Assembly (NCBI GenBank): GCA_002307245.1 | Contig: DBTW01000112.1 | Location: 24,173-36,291 of the forward strand | Length of the DNA: 12,119 bases | DNA from: Spirochaetaceae bacterium UBA1306 | GTDB lineage: Bacteria; Spirochaetota; Spirochaetia; Treponematales; Rectinemataceae | Direction: 5' to 3' | Shown here: positions 1 through 6,088 of the stretch, piece after piece | Position numbering within the stretch: the first letter of the stretch is position 1 | Layout of the letters: the number at the start of each line of letters is the position of its first letter | Program-made: the position numbers and the translations under genes | The notes under the pieces: generated by a model | Database searches by the model: none | Told to the model about the DNA's origin: nothing | The model's input: only the letters and a program-made list of their open reading frames with translations

Positions 1-1734
1 TCAGTCAAGCCGCACCTCGAGGAGGGATACGTCGTCGGGGAAGCGCTTGCCGGCGCACTCGGCCTTGGCCCGCTCGAGGAGCCGCTCGAGGACCGGGCTC
101 TCCCTGGGCCCGGAGGCGATTTCGACTAGGACGCGCTCGAAGCGCTCGATGCCGTAAATGGAGCCGTCCCGCGCGCGGAATTCGTAGACGCCGTCGGAGA
201 ATACGTACAGTCCCGAGCCTCGGGGCAGCTCGGCCGTCGAGGAATCGTAGCGCGAGGCGGGATCCATGCCGACTATCGTGCCCCCGGTGGAGAGTTCCTC
301 GAAGCTGCCGTCGGGCAGGACGAGGACGGCCGGGGGGCTGCCCGCGCTGGCGTAAGTGAGGCGGCGCGAGCCGTGGTCCCAGATGCCGTACCAGGCCGTG
401 AAGTAGAGGTTGTTCTGCTCCTCCATTCTGAACGAGGCGTTGAGCCTCTCGAGGACCGAGGCTGGGTCGGTGAAGTCGGCGCCTGGTAGGACCTGGGTCT
501 TGAGCATGTTCATCAAGGTGACCGAGAAGAGGGCGGCCTCGATGCCGTGGCCGCTCACGTCGATGAGGTAGAGGGCGAGCTTGCCCGCCCCGACGCCGAG
601 TCCGTCCCCGCCCAGGACGTGGTAGCCGAAGACGTCACCGCCCAGCGAGGCCGAGGGGATGAACTCCCAGTCGGTCGCGAGCTCGGAGAAGGCGAGGCGG
701 CCCGGCAGGAGGCCCCGCACGTAGGCCGCGCCCTCGCGGAGCTCGGCGCTCAGCTTCTCCTGGGCTTCGATGAGGGCCGCCATGAAGAGCTCCTGTTCTT
801 CCTTCATGCGCTTCTTCTCGAGGCAGGACTCGATGCGGGCCTTGAGGATGACGGGCTCGAATTCGCGAGGGAGGTAGTCCTCGGCGCCGAGCTGGATGCA
901 TCGGGCGATGATCTGCGTGTCCTCGAGGGCGGAGATCACGATCGCGTGCACGCCCTTGAGCTCCTCCTCGGCCTTGATCCGCTCGAGCAGCTGATAGCCA
1001 TTCATGCCCGGCATCATCACGTCGATGATGGCCACGTCGAAATTCTCGGCGCGGAGCAGGTCCAGGGCGGCGAGGCCGTCGCCGGCGGCCCGCACCATGT
1101 GGCCTTGTCGCTCGAGGTGGCGGGAGAGCAGCTCGCGGTTGAAGAGGTTGTCGTCGACGATGAGGATGCGCCCCGGCCGGGGCGCCGCCGGCGCGTCGGC
1201 CGAGGAGAGATCGGCGCGGAGGGCCGAGGCCCCCGCCTCGTCGTAGCCTTCGGCGGAGCCCTGGGGCGTGCCTTCCTCGGCGGCCATGAGCTCGAGTATG
1301 GAATTGCCCGCCTCGATGATACGGTCGGCGTCAACTGCGAGCTCCTTGTGGCCGCTCGCGGTCGCCTTGCCCTTCGTGTCCTGCACGAGGGCTATGAGGG
1401 CGTAGAGGATGCCGTAGATCTGGTGGTCGAGGGTCACAAGGTCGGGGCCGCCGAGCGGGGCTTCCCGCGCCGCCTCGGGGACCTCGGCCTCAGGCTCGCC
1501 CGAGTCGACTTCGCCGCCGAGCCTGGCCAGCAAGGGGGCCTTAAGGGCCAGGGCGAATTCGACGACGGTGGCGAAGAGGGACGCGAGGTCCTCGCGCTCC
1601 GCCTGGAGGGCGTCCTCGCCCATCATCTCGGCATAGCCGACCAGGTGGTTGAGTTGGATCCGGGCGGCGAGCCTGGCCGCCGCTCCCTTCTTGACTTCCG
1701 GGACCCGTCCTTCTCGGTTATTGCTTCTCGGCAT
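1..1734 (-). CDS. Response regulator with SpoIIE/RsbU-type protein phosphatase output and a DHp-like N-terminus
   Basis: This 577-residue cytoplasmic protein probably dephosphorylates a serine or threonine on a partner-switching protein such as an anti-sigma antagonist; the partner is not in the window. Residues 21-38 (RLAARIQLNHLVGYAEMM) resemble helix 1 of a HisKA dimerisation domain, but the phospho-histidine position is not His. Residues 135-150 resemble helix 2. About 95 residues, partly Glu/Pro/Ala-rich, lie between them. A receiver domain spans about 189-305, with acidic pair D194/D195, phospho-acceptor D238 and S268; the usual conserved Lys is Arg290 (YLPREFEP). The PP2C-like SpoIIE domain spans about 335-577. 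Its metal-site motifs are present: GGD at 365-367, DVSGHG at 392-397, SDG at 513-515 and DD at 567-568. There are no membrane segments. The start overlaps the stop of the upstream 44-residue gene by 17 nt and has only a weak ribosome site, so translation is probably coupled. Confidence 0.9.
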   Translation of the reverse strand: MPRSNNREGRVPEVKKGAAARLAARIQLNHLVGYAEMMGEDALQAEREDLASLFATVVEFALALKAPLLARLGGEVDSGEPEAEVPEAAREAPLGGPDLVTLDHQIYGILYALIALVQDTKGKATASGHKELAVDADRIIEAGNSILELMAAEEGTPQGSAEGYDEAGASALRADLSSADAPAAPRPGRILIVDDNLFNRELLSRHLERQGHMVRAAGDGLAALDLLRAENFDVAIIDVMMPGMNGYQLLERIKAEEELKGVHAIVISALEDTQIIARCIQLGAEDYLPREFEPVILKARIESCLEKKRMKEEQELFMAALIEAQEKLSAELREGAAYVRGLLPGRLAFSELATDWEFIPSASLGGDVFGYHVLGGDGLGVGAGKLALYLIDVSGHGIEAALFSVTLMNMLKTQVLPGADFTDPASVLERLNASFRMEEQNNLYFTAWYGIWDHGSRRLTYASAGSPPAVLVLPDGSFEELSTGGTIVGMDPASRYDSSTAELPRGSGLYVFSDGVYEFRARDGSIYGIERFERVLVEIASGPRESPVLERLLERAKAECAGKRFPDDVSLLEVRLD

Positions 1735-1852
1735 GCTCTTCGACGTATTTCTTGAATTCTTCCTCGGACATGCGGTCGGAGTAGATGGGGTAGAGAGCCT
1801 CGATAAGGTCTTCGATGCTGGGGAACTTGGCTCCGTCGAGCTTGTAGGTCAT
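1718..1852 (-). CDS. Small 44-residue acidic protein of unknown function, overlapping the phosphatase gene
   Basis: I do not recognise the family. The ATG at 1850-1852 is preceded by a GAGG Shine-Dalgarno (1858-1861 on the plus coordinate) five bases away. An ATG-less or longer upstream extension would translate the 9-bp tandem repeat into a low-complexity Ser-Ala-His stretch, so I chose the short start. The protein begins MTYKLDGAKF, continues with SIEDLIEALYPIYSDRM, and ends in a charged segment, SEEEFKKYVEEHAEKQ, that is probably helical. It has no signal peptide, membrane segment or cysteine. Its stop lies 17 nt inside the start of the SpoIIE-type phosphatase gene, a classic coupling arrangement, so it may be a partner or modulator of that protein. 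That link is inferred from position only. Confidence 0.65.
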   Translation of the reverse strand: MTYKLDGAKFPSIEDLIEALYPIYSDRMSEEEFKKYVEEHAEKQ

Positions 1853-1869
1853 GTCATCCTCGCCAGCCA

Positions 1870-1898
1870 AGGATACTCGGTCTCGGGCCGAGGCGCAA
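1870..1898 (-). promoter_or_regulatory. Candidate sigma-70-type promoter for the small protein and phosphatase genes
   Basis: On the minus strand TTGCGC (1893-1898) and TATCCT (1870-1875) are separated by exactly 17 bases. The -10 matches four of six consensus positions and the -35 matches TTG only. Transcription would start near 1863, leaving a leader of about a dozen bases that just contains the GAGG ribosome site. The -35 box is also the left arm of the inverted repeat at 1893-1950. Prediction by eye only. Confidence 0.4.
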
Positions 1899-1950
1899 GG
1901 ACGCGTTGGATGCGCCGGATGCGCCGAATGCGCCGAATGCGCCCTTGCGC
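1893..1950. repeat. Inverted repeat enclosing the 9-bp tandem repeat in the divergent promoter region
   Basis: GCGCAAGG at 1893-1900 is the exact reverse complement of CCTTGCGC at 1943-1950. After one mismatch the pairing continues for six more positions (1902-1907 with 1936-1941, one of them G-T). In RNA this would make a long stem whose loop holds the two central repeat copies. The centre lies near 1921, between the two candidate -35 boxes. It could be a regulator binding region or a folded leader element; there is no T-run, so an intrinsic terminator is unlikely. Confidence 0.6.
1908..1943. repeat. 9-bp tandem repeat, four copies (GGATGCGCC / GAATGCGCC)
   Basis: Two copies of GGATGCGCC (1908-1925) are followed directly by two copies of GAATGCGCC (1926-1943). 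A degenerate copy, GGACGCGTT, precedes them at 1899-1907. The array sits in the intergenic region between divergent genes and is too short, with no spacers, to be a CRISPR. It may be slippage-prone and so vary in copy number between strains. Confidence 0.85.
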
Positions 1951-1964
1951 TCCCGCCGCGCGCC

Positions 1965-1993
1965 TTGCGGCCGCCGGGGCCTCGTAGTACACT
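1965..1993 (+). promoter_or_regulatory. Candidate promoter giving a leaderless transcript of the SDR-like gene
   Basis: TTGCGG (1965-1970) and TACACT (1988-1993) are 17 bases apart. The GTG start at 2001 lies only seven bases after the -10, so the transcript would begin at or next to the start codon. No Shine-Dalgarno is visible in the intervening CAGCCGC. An alternative -10, TAGTAC at 1985-1990, gives a poorer 14-base spacer. Prediction by eye. Confidence 0.4.
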
Positions 1994-2000
1994 CAGCCGC

Positions 2001-2669
2001 GTGAGCAAGACAATCCTGATCGCCCCCTTCGATGGCCCCATTGCCGCAGCCCTCGCCGCCGAGGCGGCCCGCGTAGGATGGTCCGTAGCACAGGCGCTCG
2101 CCCGGGCGCCGGGCCAAGCGGGCGCCCTTCCCCCCGGCCCCCAGGACGATACCGTCGTCGGCGCCGCCGCCCTCCATTACGATCAGCGTTCTTTCGTGTC
2201 CGCATCCGCCCTCGTCCTTTCGGCGGAGAACGCCTTCGGGTCGATCGACGCCGCAGCCCTCGTCTTCGATCCAGCCTCCGCCAAGGCCGACTTCCTCTCC
2301 GCTAAGCCCGGGGAGCTCGCGGCTCTCGTCGAGGAGCGCTGCGCCGGCCCCCTATTCCTGGCCCGCGAGCTCGCCCGCCGCTTCGAGGCGCGGCGCTCCG
2401 GGCGCCTGATGCTGCTCGCGCCCGAGAGCCCGCGCGACGCCGCCCTGGGGCCCGTCGCCGCGATGGCCGACGGCGCCTTCGAGGGCCTGGGCGCCGGCCT
2501 CTTCGCCGCGGCGGCAGCGGGCGGCTGGCACGCCTACGGCCTCCGCGACGCCAGCGGCCAAAGCGATCGCTTCGTCCGCTTCGCCATAGAGCTCCTTTCC
2601 GAGGCCAGGCCGACCAAGGCCGGGCGCTGGCTGCGCTATTCAGGGAAGAGCGGTATCTTCGGGCAGTAG
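2001..2669 (+). CDS. Degenerate short-chain dehydrogenase-like protein, first gene of the YesMN operon
   Basis: This 222-residue cytoplasmic protein has the outline of an SDR Rossmann fold. It shows a first strand and helix at about 4-30 (TILIAPFDGPIAAALAAEA), a hydrophobic strand IDAAALVFDP at 82-91, a long helix at 114-130, and strand SGRLMLLAPES at 133-143. The features needed for catalysis are not visible: the TGxxxGxG loop is reduced to APFDGPI, NNAG is absent, and no YxxxK follows the 133-143 strand (AAMADGAFEGLGAG instead). A non-enzymatic role, for example in binding or regulation, is therefore possible but inferred. I chose GTG at 2001 because it begins at the first strand; upstream in-frame ATG 1851 would add a Cys/Ala-rich stretch read through the tandem repeat. 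The stop is directly followed by the kinase ATG (TAG|ATG). The C-terminal tail SGKSGIFGQ reappears at 11829-11852. Confidence 0.7.
   Translation: MSKTILIAPFDGPIAAALAAEAARVGWSVAQALARAPGQAGALPPGPQDDTVVGAAALHYDQRSFVSASALVLSAENAFGSIDAAALVFDPASAKADFLSAKPGELAALVEERCAGPLFLARELARRFEARRSGRLMLLAPESPRDAALGPVAAMADGAFEGLGAGLFAAAAAGGWHAYGLRDASGQSDRFVRFAIELLSEARPTKAGRWLRYSGKSGIFGQ
2608..2669 (+). repeat. Left copy of a 62-63-bp imperfect direct repeat (3' end of the SDR-like gene)
   Basis: The last 62 bases of the SDR-like gene match 11793-11855 at 53 of 63 aligned columns with a single one-base gap. The longest exact run is TTCAGGGAAGAGCGG (2639-2653 and 11825-11839). Both copies end with a TAG stop. The pair brackets the kinase-to-rhamnosidase block. 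Confidence 0.8.
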
Positions 2670-4496
2670 ATGCGCTTTCAAACGAAGCTCCTGTATACCT
2701 ATTCCCTGCTAATCGTCCTCCTCGTCGCGGTAATCTCGATTCTGTTCTATAGCTACAGTTCCGGTGTCTTCGAGCGCAACGCCACCGGGACTTACGAGCT
2801 CCTCTGTACGAAGCTCAGCCAACAGCTCGACAATATATTCAAGCCCATGGACTTTATCTCGACCAACCTGATCTCCGACGCCTCCTTCAAGTCGGCGCTG
2901 GCCACCCTGGGTTCCCTCGACGGAAGGGATCCGGGCAATTTCTACTTCACGACGGAGGCCTTGCAGATCATACGGAACCTGCTCAGCAGCTACTCGATCT
3001 ACAAGAATTTCTACTCGGTGGTCGTGTTCAACGGCAAGGGCGATTTCTTCTCGAGCAATTTCATGAACCACAAGGAGCTCTCGATCCCGCCCTCCATGAT
3101 CCCGACCCTTCCCTGGATCGGCCGCGCGACCGAGGCGGCCGGGCGTTCCGTGGCCGTGTCGCCCTATGACGACCGATGGCGTGCGGAGGGACGGGCCCGG
3201 GTCTTCGGGCGGGCGCGCATCGTGCCCGGCACCAATTTCGACCTCGGCTACATCGAGGTGCAGAATCGCTACGAGGACCTCGAGCCTCTCCTGGCCGTGC
3301 CGGACAAGGAATTCGTGAGGGTCCTCGTGCTCCAGCCCGACGGGGAGACCTTCTACCAGAGCGAGAGTCTCTCTTCCGAGCTGATAGGCTTCTATCGCTC
3401 CGAGCCTGCGCGCGCGGGGCGGGCAGTCGGTTTCCAACCTAACCCGATAACCCGGGAGCCCGAGTTCATCTCCTCCACGACCTCGGCCTACACGGGGCTC
3501 ACGGTGACCCTCGTGCTCAACAGGCGCATCCTCCTCGCGCCCCTGGGTTTCATCAGGTCTATCAGCATCGCCATTGCCTTCTTCATCATCCTTTTCTCGA
3601 TGGCCTACACCTGGGTCTCGTCCAGGCAGCTCGCCCGGCCCTTGAGGCTGATCAAGGCCAGGATGGAGGAGACCGAGCTCTCGAATCTGCCCCTGGACGC
3701 GCCCATCGTGCACCCGAACGACGAGGTCGTCGCCCTGGACCGGGCCTTCCGCAGCCTGACGGGCCGCCTCGACGAGGCGATCCGCCACGAGCTGGATTCG
3801 CGAACCGCCTGGATGCAGGCGCGCATGGACTCGCTACAGGCGCAAGTCAATCCCCACTTCATCAACAACATCCTGACCGTGATAGCGAACCGTGGCCTTG
3901 AGTCGGGGGACGCGCGCATCGGGGACATCTGCAACGGCGTCGCCGCGATGCTGAGGTACTCCACCTCCACCGAGGAGCGCTCGGCTACCCTCGCCGACGA
4001 GCTGGAGCACGCCCGGACCTACCTCTTCTTGATGCAGCAGCGGCTCGAGGATAGGCTACAGTACGTGGTAGATGCCGAGCCGGGCGTGGAGCTAGCCCGC
4101 GTCCCCAAGATCATCCTTCAGCAGTTCATCGAGAACTCGATCAGCCATGGCTATCAGCATAGCCCGAAGGCCATGTCGATCGCCGTCCTGGCGTCGGTCG
4201 CCGGGGATCGATGGTTCGTGGAGATCACCGACGACGGGGAGGGCTTCCCGCCGGATCGCCTCGAGGCCCTCAACGAGCGTCTCGAGGCCATCGCCCTCGG
4301 CCTTCGCTCGGGGATAGAGGAAACAGGCTTCGGCCTCGGGGGCCTCGGCTTGCTCAACACCTACTCTCGGCTCTATCTCTTCTACCATGGCGACCTGCTC
4401 TGGACCCTGGAGAACCGCGAGTCAGGGGGGGCTCGGGTCCTTATTGGGGGGCCGCTCGAATGCGACGACGGGGAGGCCCGATGCCGCGGGTCCTGA
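2670..4496 (+). CDS. yesM: YesM-like membrane sensor histidine kinase
   Basis: This 608-residue inner-membrane kinase probably senses a sugar-related cue and phosphorylates the YesN-like regulator encoded next. Membrane segment 1 spans about 8-28. An extracytoplasmic sensor region of about 260 residues, Cache-like by length and position, spans about 32-290. Membrane segment 2 spans about 294-315, and a HAMP-like linker runs from about 316 to 370. The HisKA_5-type box reads AQVNPHFINN, with phospho-acceptor H396; the usual form is NPHFLYN, so the IN after F is a variant. The HATPase_c domain has N489 in the N box (IENSISHG), the G1 box DDGEGF at 521-526 and the glycine-rich G2 segment GFGLGGLGLLN at 553-563. 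All catalytic elements look intact. The ATG abuts the previous stop with no clear ribosome site, suggesting coupling. The gene overlaps yesN by 16 nt. The symbol denotes the family, not proven orthology. Confidence 0.92.
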   Translation: MRFQTKLLYTYSLLIVLLVAVISILFYSYSSGVFERNATGTYELLCTKLSQQLDNIFKPMDFISTNLISDASFKSALATLGSLDGRDPGNFYFTTEALQIIRNLLSSYSIYKNFYSVVVFNGKGDFFSSNFMNHKELSIPPSMIPTLPWIGRATEAAGRSVAVSPYDDRWRAEGRARVFGRARIVPGTNFDLGYIEVQNRYEDLEPLLAVPDKEFVRVLVLQPDGETFYQSESLSSELIGFYRSEPARAGRAVGFQPNPITREPEFISSTTSAYTGLTVTLVLNRRILLAPLGFIRSISIAIAFFIILFSMAYTWVSSRQLARPLRLIKARMEETELSNLPLDAPIVHPNDEVVALDRAFRSLTGRLDEAIRHELDSRTAWMQARMDSLQAQVNPHFINNILTVIANRGLESGDARIGDICNGVAAMLRYSTSTEERSATLADELEHARTYLFLMQQRLEDRLQYVVDAEPGVELARVPKIILQQFIENSISHGYQHSPKAMSIAVLASVAGDRWFVEITDDGEGFPPDRLEALNERLEAIALGLRSGIEETGFGLGGLGLLNTYSRLYLFYHGDLLWTLENRESGGARVLIGGPLECDDGEARCRGS

Positions 4497-5977
4497 TCGT
4501 CGAGGACGAGCCGGCGGCGGGGCGCTACCTACGTTCCCTGATCGATCAGCGGAGCCCGGCTTACTCCGTCGTCGGCATAGCCGAGAACGGGAGGGAGGCC
4601 CTGGGGCGGGTGCGCGACTCCGTCCCGGACCTCGTCGTCACCGATGTCAAGATGCCCGTGATGGACGGGATCGAGCTCGTCGCCGCGCTCAAGGCGGAAT
4701 TTCCTGCTCTCCCCGTGGTGATCGTCAGTGGGCACCAGGAGTTCGAGTACGCACGCCGAGCCCTCGATACGGGCGTCGTGGACTACCTGCTCAAGCCGGT
4801 CGACCCCCATCGTCTCGAGGAGCTTCTCGGTCGCCTCATGGCCCAGCTGAGGGCCGGCGAGGAACAGTGCCGGACGGAGTCCCTCGCACGCTTCGTGAGG
4901 GGCGACGCGCTGACCCCGACCGATGCGTTCACCCCGGAGGAGCGCTTCCGCCTTGGAATCGCCCGCTCGGGCGGGCTTCCCTCCCGGTTCCGGCTCGACG
5001 GGGCCGCCGAGGAAAAGGCGGCCTTCGTCGACGGAGTCTATGTCTTGCCCGGCCGCGATTCCCGCGAACGCATCTACCTCCGTCCAGAGTCGAGCATCTC
5101 GGCTGAATCTTTCGCGGAGGAACTGCGGGGCGTCGAATGCCGCCCGGGCTCCGGATTCAGGACCATCGTCATCGCGGAGGGCTCGCCCCGAGCCGACCAA
5201 TTGCGAGAGGCGGTCGGCTCGGCCTGCCTCGTCTTGGACAGGCTGATCGTTCCCGGTCTCACCCAGTTGCGACGGGGGGATCTCAGGCAAGCCCGGGAGC
5301 CCGATTGGGACAAGCCCCTGGCCGACAGGATCGAGTTCGCCCTTAAGGAATCCGGGGCCGTCCTCCTGGAGCGCGCGATACGCGACATGGCCGGGGCCTG
5401 GAAGTCGCGAGGGGCTACCCTCCTTTCGATTGAGACCCAGCTGCGCCGTATCCTCCATTTCATAATCAGGAAGGCGCCCCATGGCGACGTCACTGTGGCC
5501 GCCGACCTGGAATTCCTTCTCGAGGAAGCCCTGGCCGGCGCCGAGTCCTTCGATGAACTCGCGGCTGCCGCCTGGTCCTTGGCGGCGAAGGCCGCCGGTC
5601 TCGAGCGGCTTGTGGTCAGGGAGGGCAATGTACCTGCCTTCTTCGACACGATCCTCCGCTACGTCCAGGCCCGCTACGCCGAGCCCCTCAACCTGAGATC
5701 GCTCTCCGATACCTTCAGGATATCCTCTTCCTACCTCAGCAAGCTCTTTCGCCAGCACGCGGGGAAGTCCTTTGGCGAATTCCTGGCTGAGCTCCGCATC
5801 GAGGCGGCAAAACGGCTCATCCGCGAAAGCCCGGGGATGCCGCTCAAGGACGTGGCGGAGAGGGTGGGCTTCAACGATCCCTTCTATTTCAGCCGGGTGT
5901 TCAAGGCGGTCGCGGGTCTGCCTCCCTCGGATTACGCCCGCAGGCCCTGCGCAGACGAGACTGAAGCCGACGAGTGA
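4481..5977 (+). CDS. yesN: YesN-like AraC-family response regulator
   Basis: This is a 498-residue DNA-binding response regulator. The receiver domain (about 2-122) has E8/D9, phospho-acceptor D55 in VVTDVKMP, S83 and K105 in LLKPVD, so phosphorylation chemistry looks intact. A middle region of about 260 residues has no motif I recognise, as is usual in YesN proteins. The C-terminal AraC-type double helix-turn-helix spans about 390-486, including ISSSYLSKLFRQHAGKSF and VAERVGFNDPFYFSRVFK. I chose ATG 4481 because GGGAGG lies four bases upstream and the receiver begins at once (MPRVLIVEDE); a longer in-frame ORF reaching back to 4211 is only read-through of the kinase gene. The 16-nt overlap with the kinase gene indicates co-expression. 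By analogy with characterised YesMN systems it probably activates the transport genes beginning at 6089; the palindrome at 6017 is a candidate target. Confidence 0.92.
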   Translation: MPRVLIVEDEPAAGRYLRSLIDQRSPAYSVVGIAENGREALGRVRDSVPDLVVTDVKMPVMDGIELVAALKAEFPALPVVIVSGHQEFEYARRALDTGVVDYLLKPVDPHRLEELLGRLMAQLRAGEEQCRTESLARFVRGDALTPTDAFTPEERFRLGIARSGGLPSRFRLDGAAEEKAAFVDGVYVLPGRDSRERIYLRPESSISAESFAEELRGVECRPGSGFRTIVIAEGSPRADQLREAVGSACLVLDRLIVPGLTQLRRGDLRQAREPDWDKPLADRIEFALKESGAVLLERAIRDMAGAWKSRGATLLSIETQLRRILHFIIRKAPHGDVTVAADLEFLLEEALAGAESFDELAAAAWSLAAKAAGLERLVVREGNVPAFFDTILRYVQARYAEPLNLRSLSDTFRISSSYLSKLFRQHAGKSFGEFLAELRIEAAKRLIRESPGMPLKDVAERVGFNDPFYFSRVFKAVAGLPPSDYARRPCADETEADE

Positions 5978-6016
5978 CGGATTATCCATCTCCTCGCGCC
6001 GCCTAATCCATGTCGC

Positions 6017-6028
6017 GTTTCCGGAAAC
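6017..6028. promoter_or_regulatory. Perfect 12-bp palindrome, candidate operator upstream of the sugar-binding protein gene
   Basis: GTTTCCGGAAAC is a perfect palindrome in the 111-bp gap between the regulator and the binding-protein gene. It overlaps ACCGGT at 6027-6032, so the motif CCGG occurs twice seven bases apart. It lies about 60 bp before the start codon. It could bind YesN, which usually recognises direct rather than inverted sites, or a LacI-like repressor encoded elsewhere. No convincing -35/-10 pair was found in this gap. Confidence 0.35.
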
Positions 6029-6049
6029 CGGTACAGGATTCTCCGCAAG

Positions 6050-6066
6050 GGGCCTGTCTCGGGCCC
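6050..6066 (+). other. Small GC hairpin in the leader of the binding-protein gene
   Basis: GGGCC (6050-6054) pairs with GGCCC (6062-6066) across a seven-base loop, ending 11 bases before the ribosome binding site. It is short and lacks a T-run, so it is not a terminator. A leader or stabilising role is possible. Confidence 0.3.
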
Positions 6067-6077
6067 ACGAATCGACT

Positions 6078-6083
6078 AGGAGG
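6078..6083 (+). promoter_or_regulatory. Consensus ribosome binding site of the binding-protein gene
   Basis: AGGAGG lies five bases before ATG 6089. It is the only full consensus site in the window and fits the high expression expected of a solute-binding protein. Confidence 0.8.
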
Positions 6084-6088
6084 TAGGA

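Noticed and set aside
547..1755. A 402-codon open frame on the plus strand opposite the phosphatase gene
   Set aside because: It lies antisense to a clear multi-domain protein, its translation has no recognisable domain and is Gly/Glu/Ala/Arg-rich, as expected from a GC-rich shadow frame.
1908..1943. Tandem repeats as a CRISPR array
   Set aside because: The units are 9 bp, contiguous and without spacers.
1851..2000. Upstream extension of the SDR-like gene to ATG 1851
   Set aside because: It would read the tandem repeat as Cys-Ala-Glu repeats and add about 50 residues before the first strand of the fold; GTG 2001 fits the domain and the promoter.
4211..4480. Upstream extension of the YesN-like gene to 4211
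   Set aside because: It lies inside the kinase catalytic domain in another frame; ATG 4481 has its own ribosome site and starts the receiver domain exactly.
4529..5989. A 486-codon open frame opposite the YesN-like gene (and similar long antisense frames at 2709-3788, 9077-10495 and 11237-11938)
   Set aside because: All oppose well-supported genes and give low-complexity translations without motifs; high GC lowers stop frequency in these frames.
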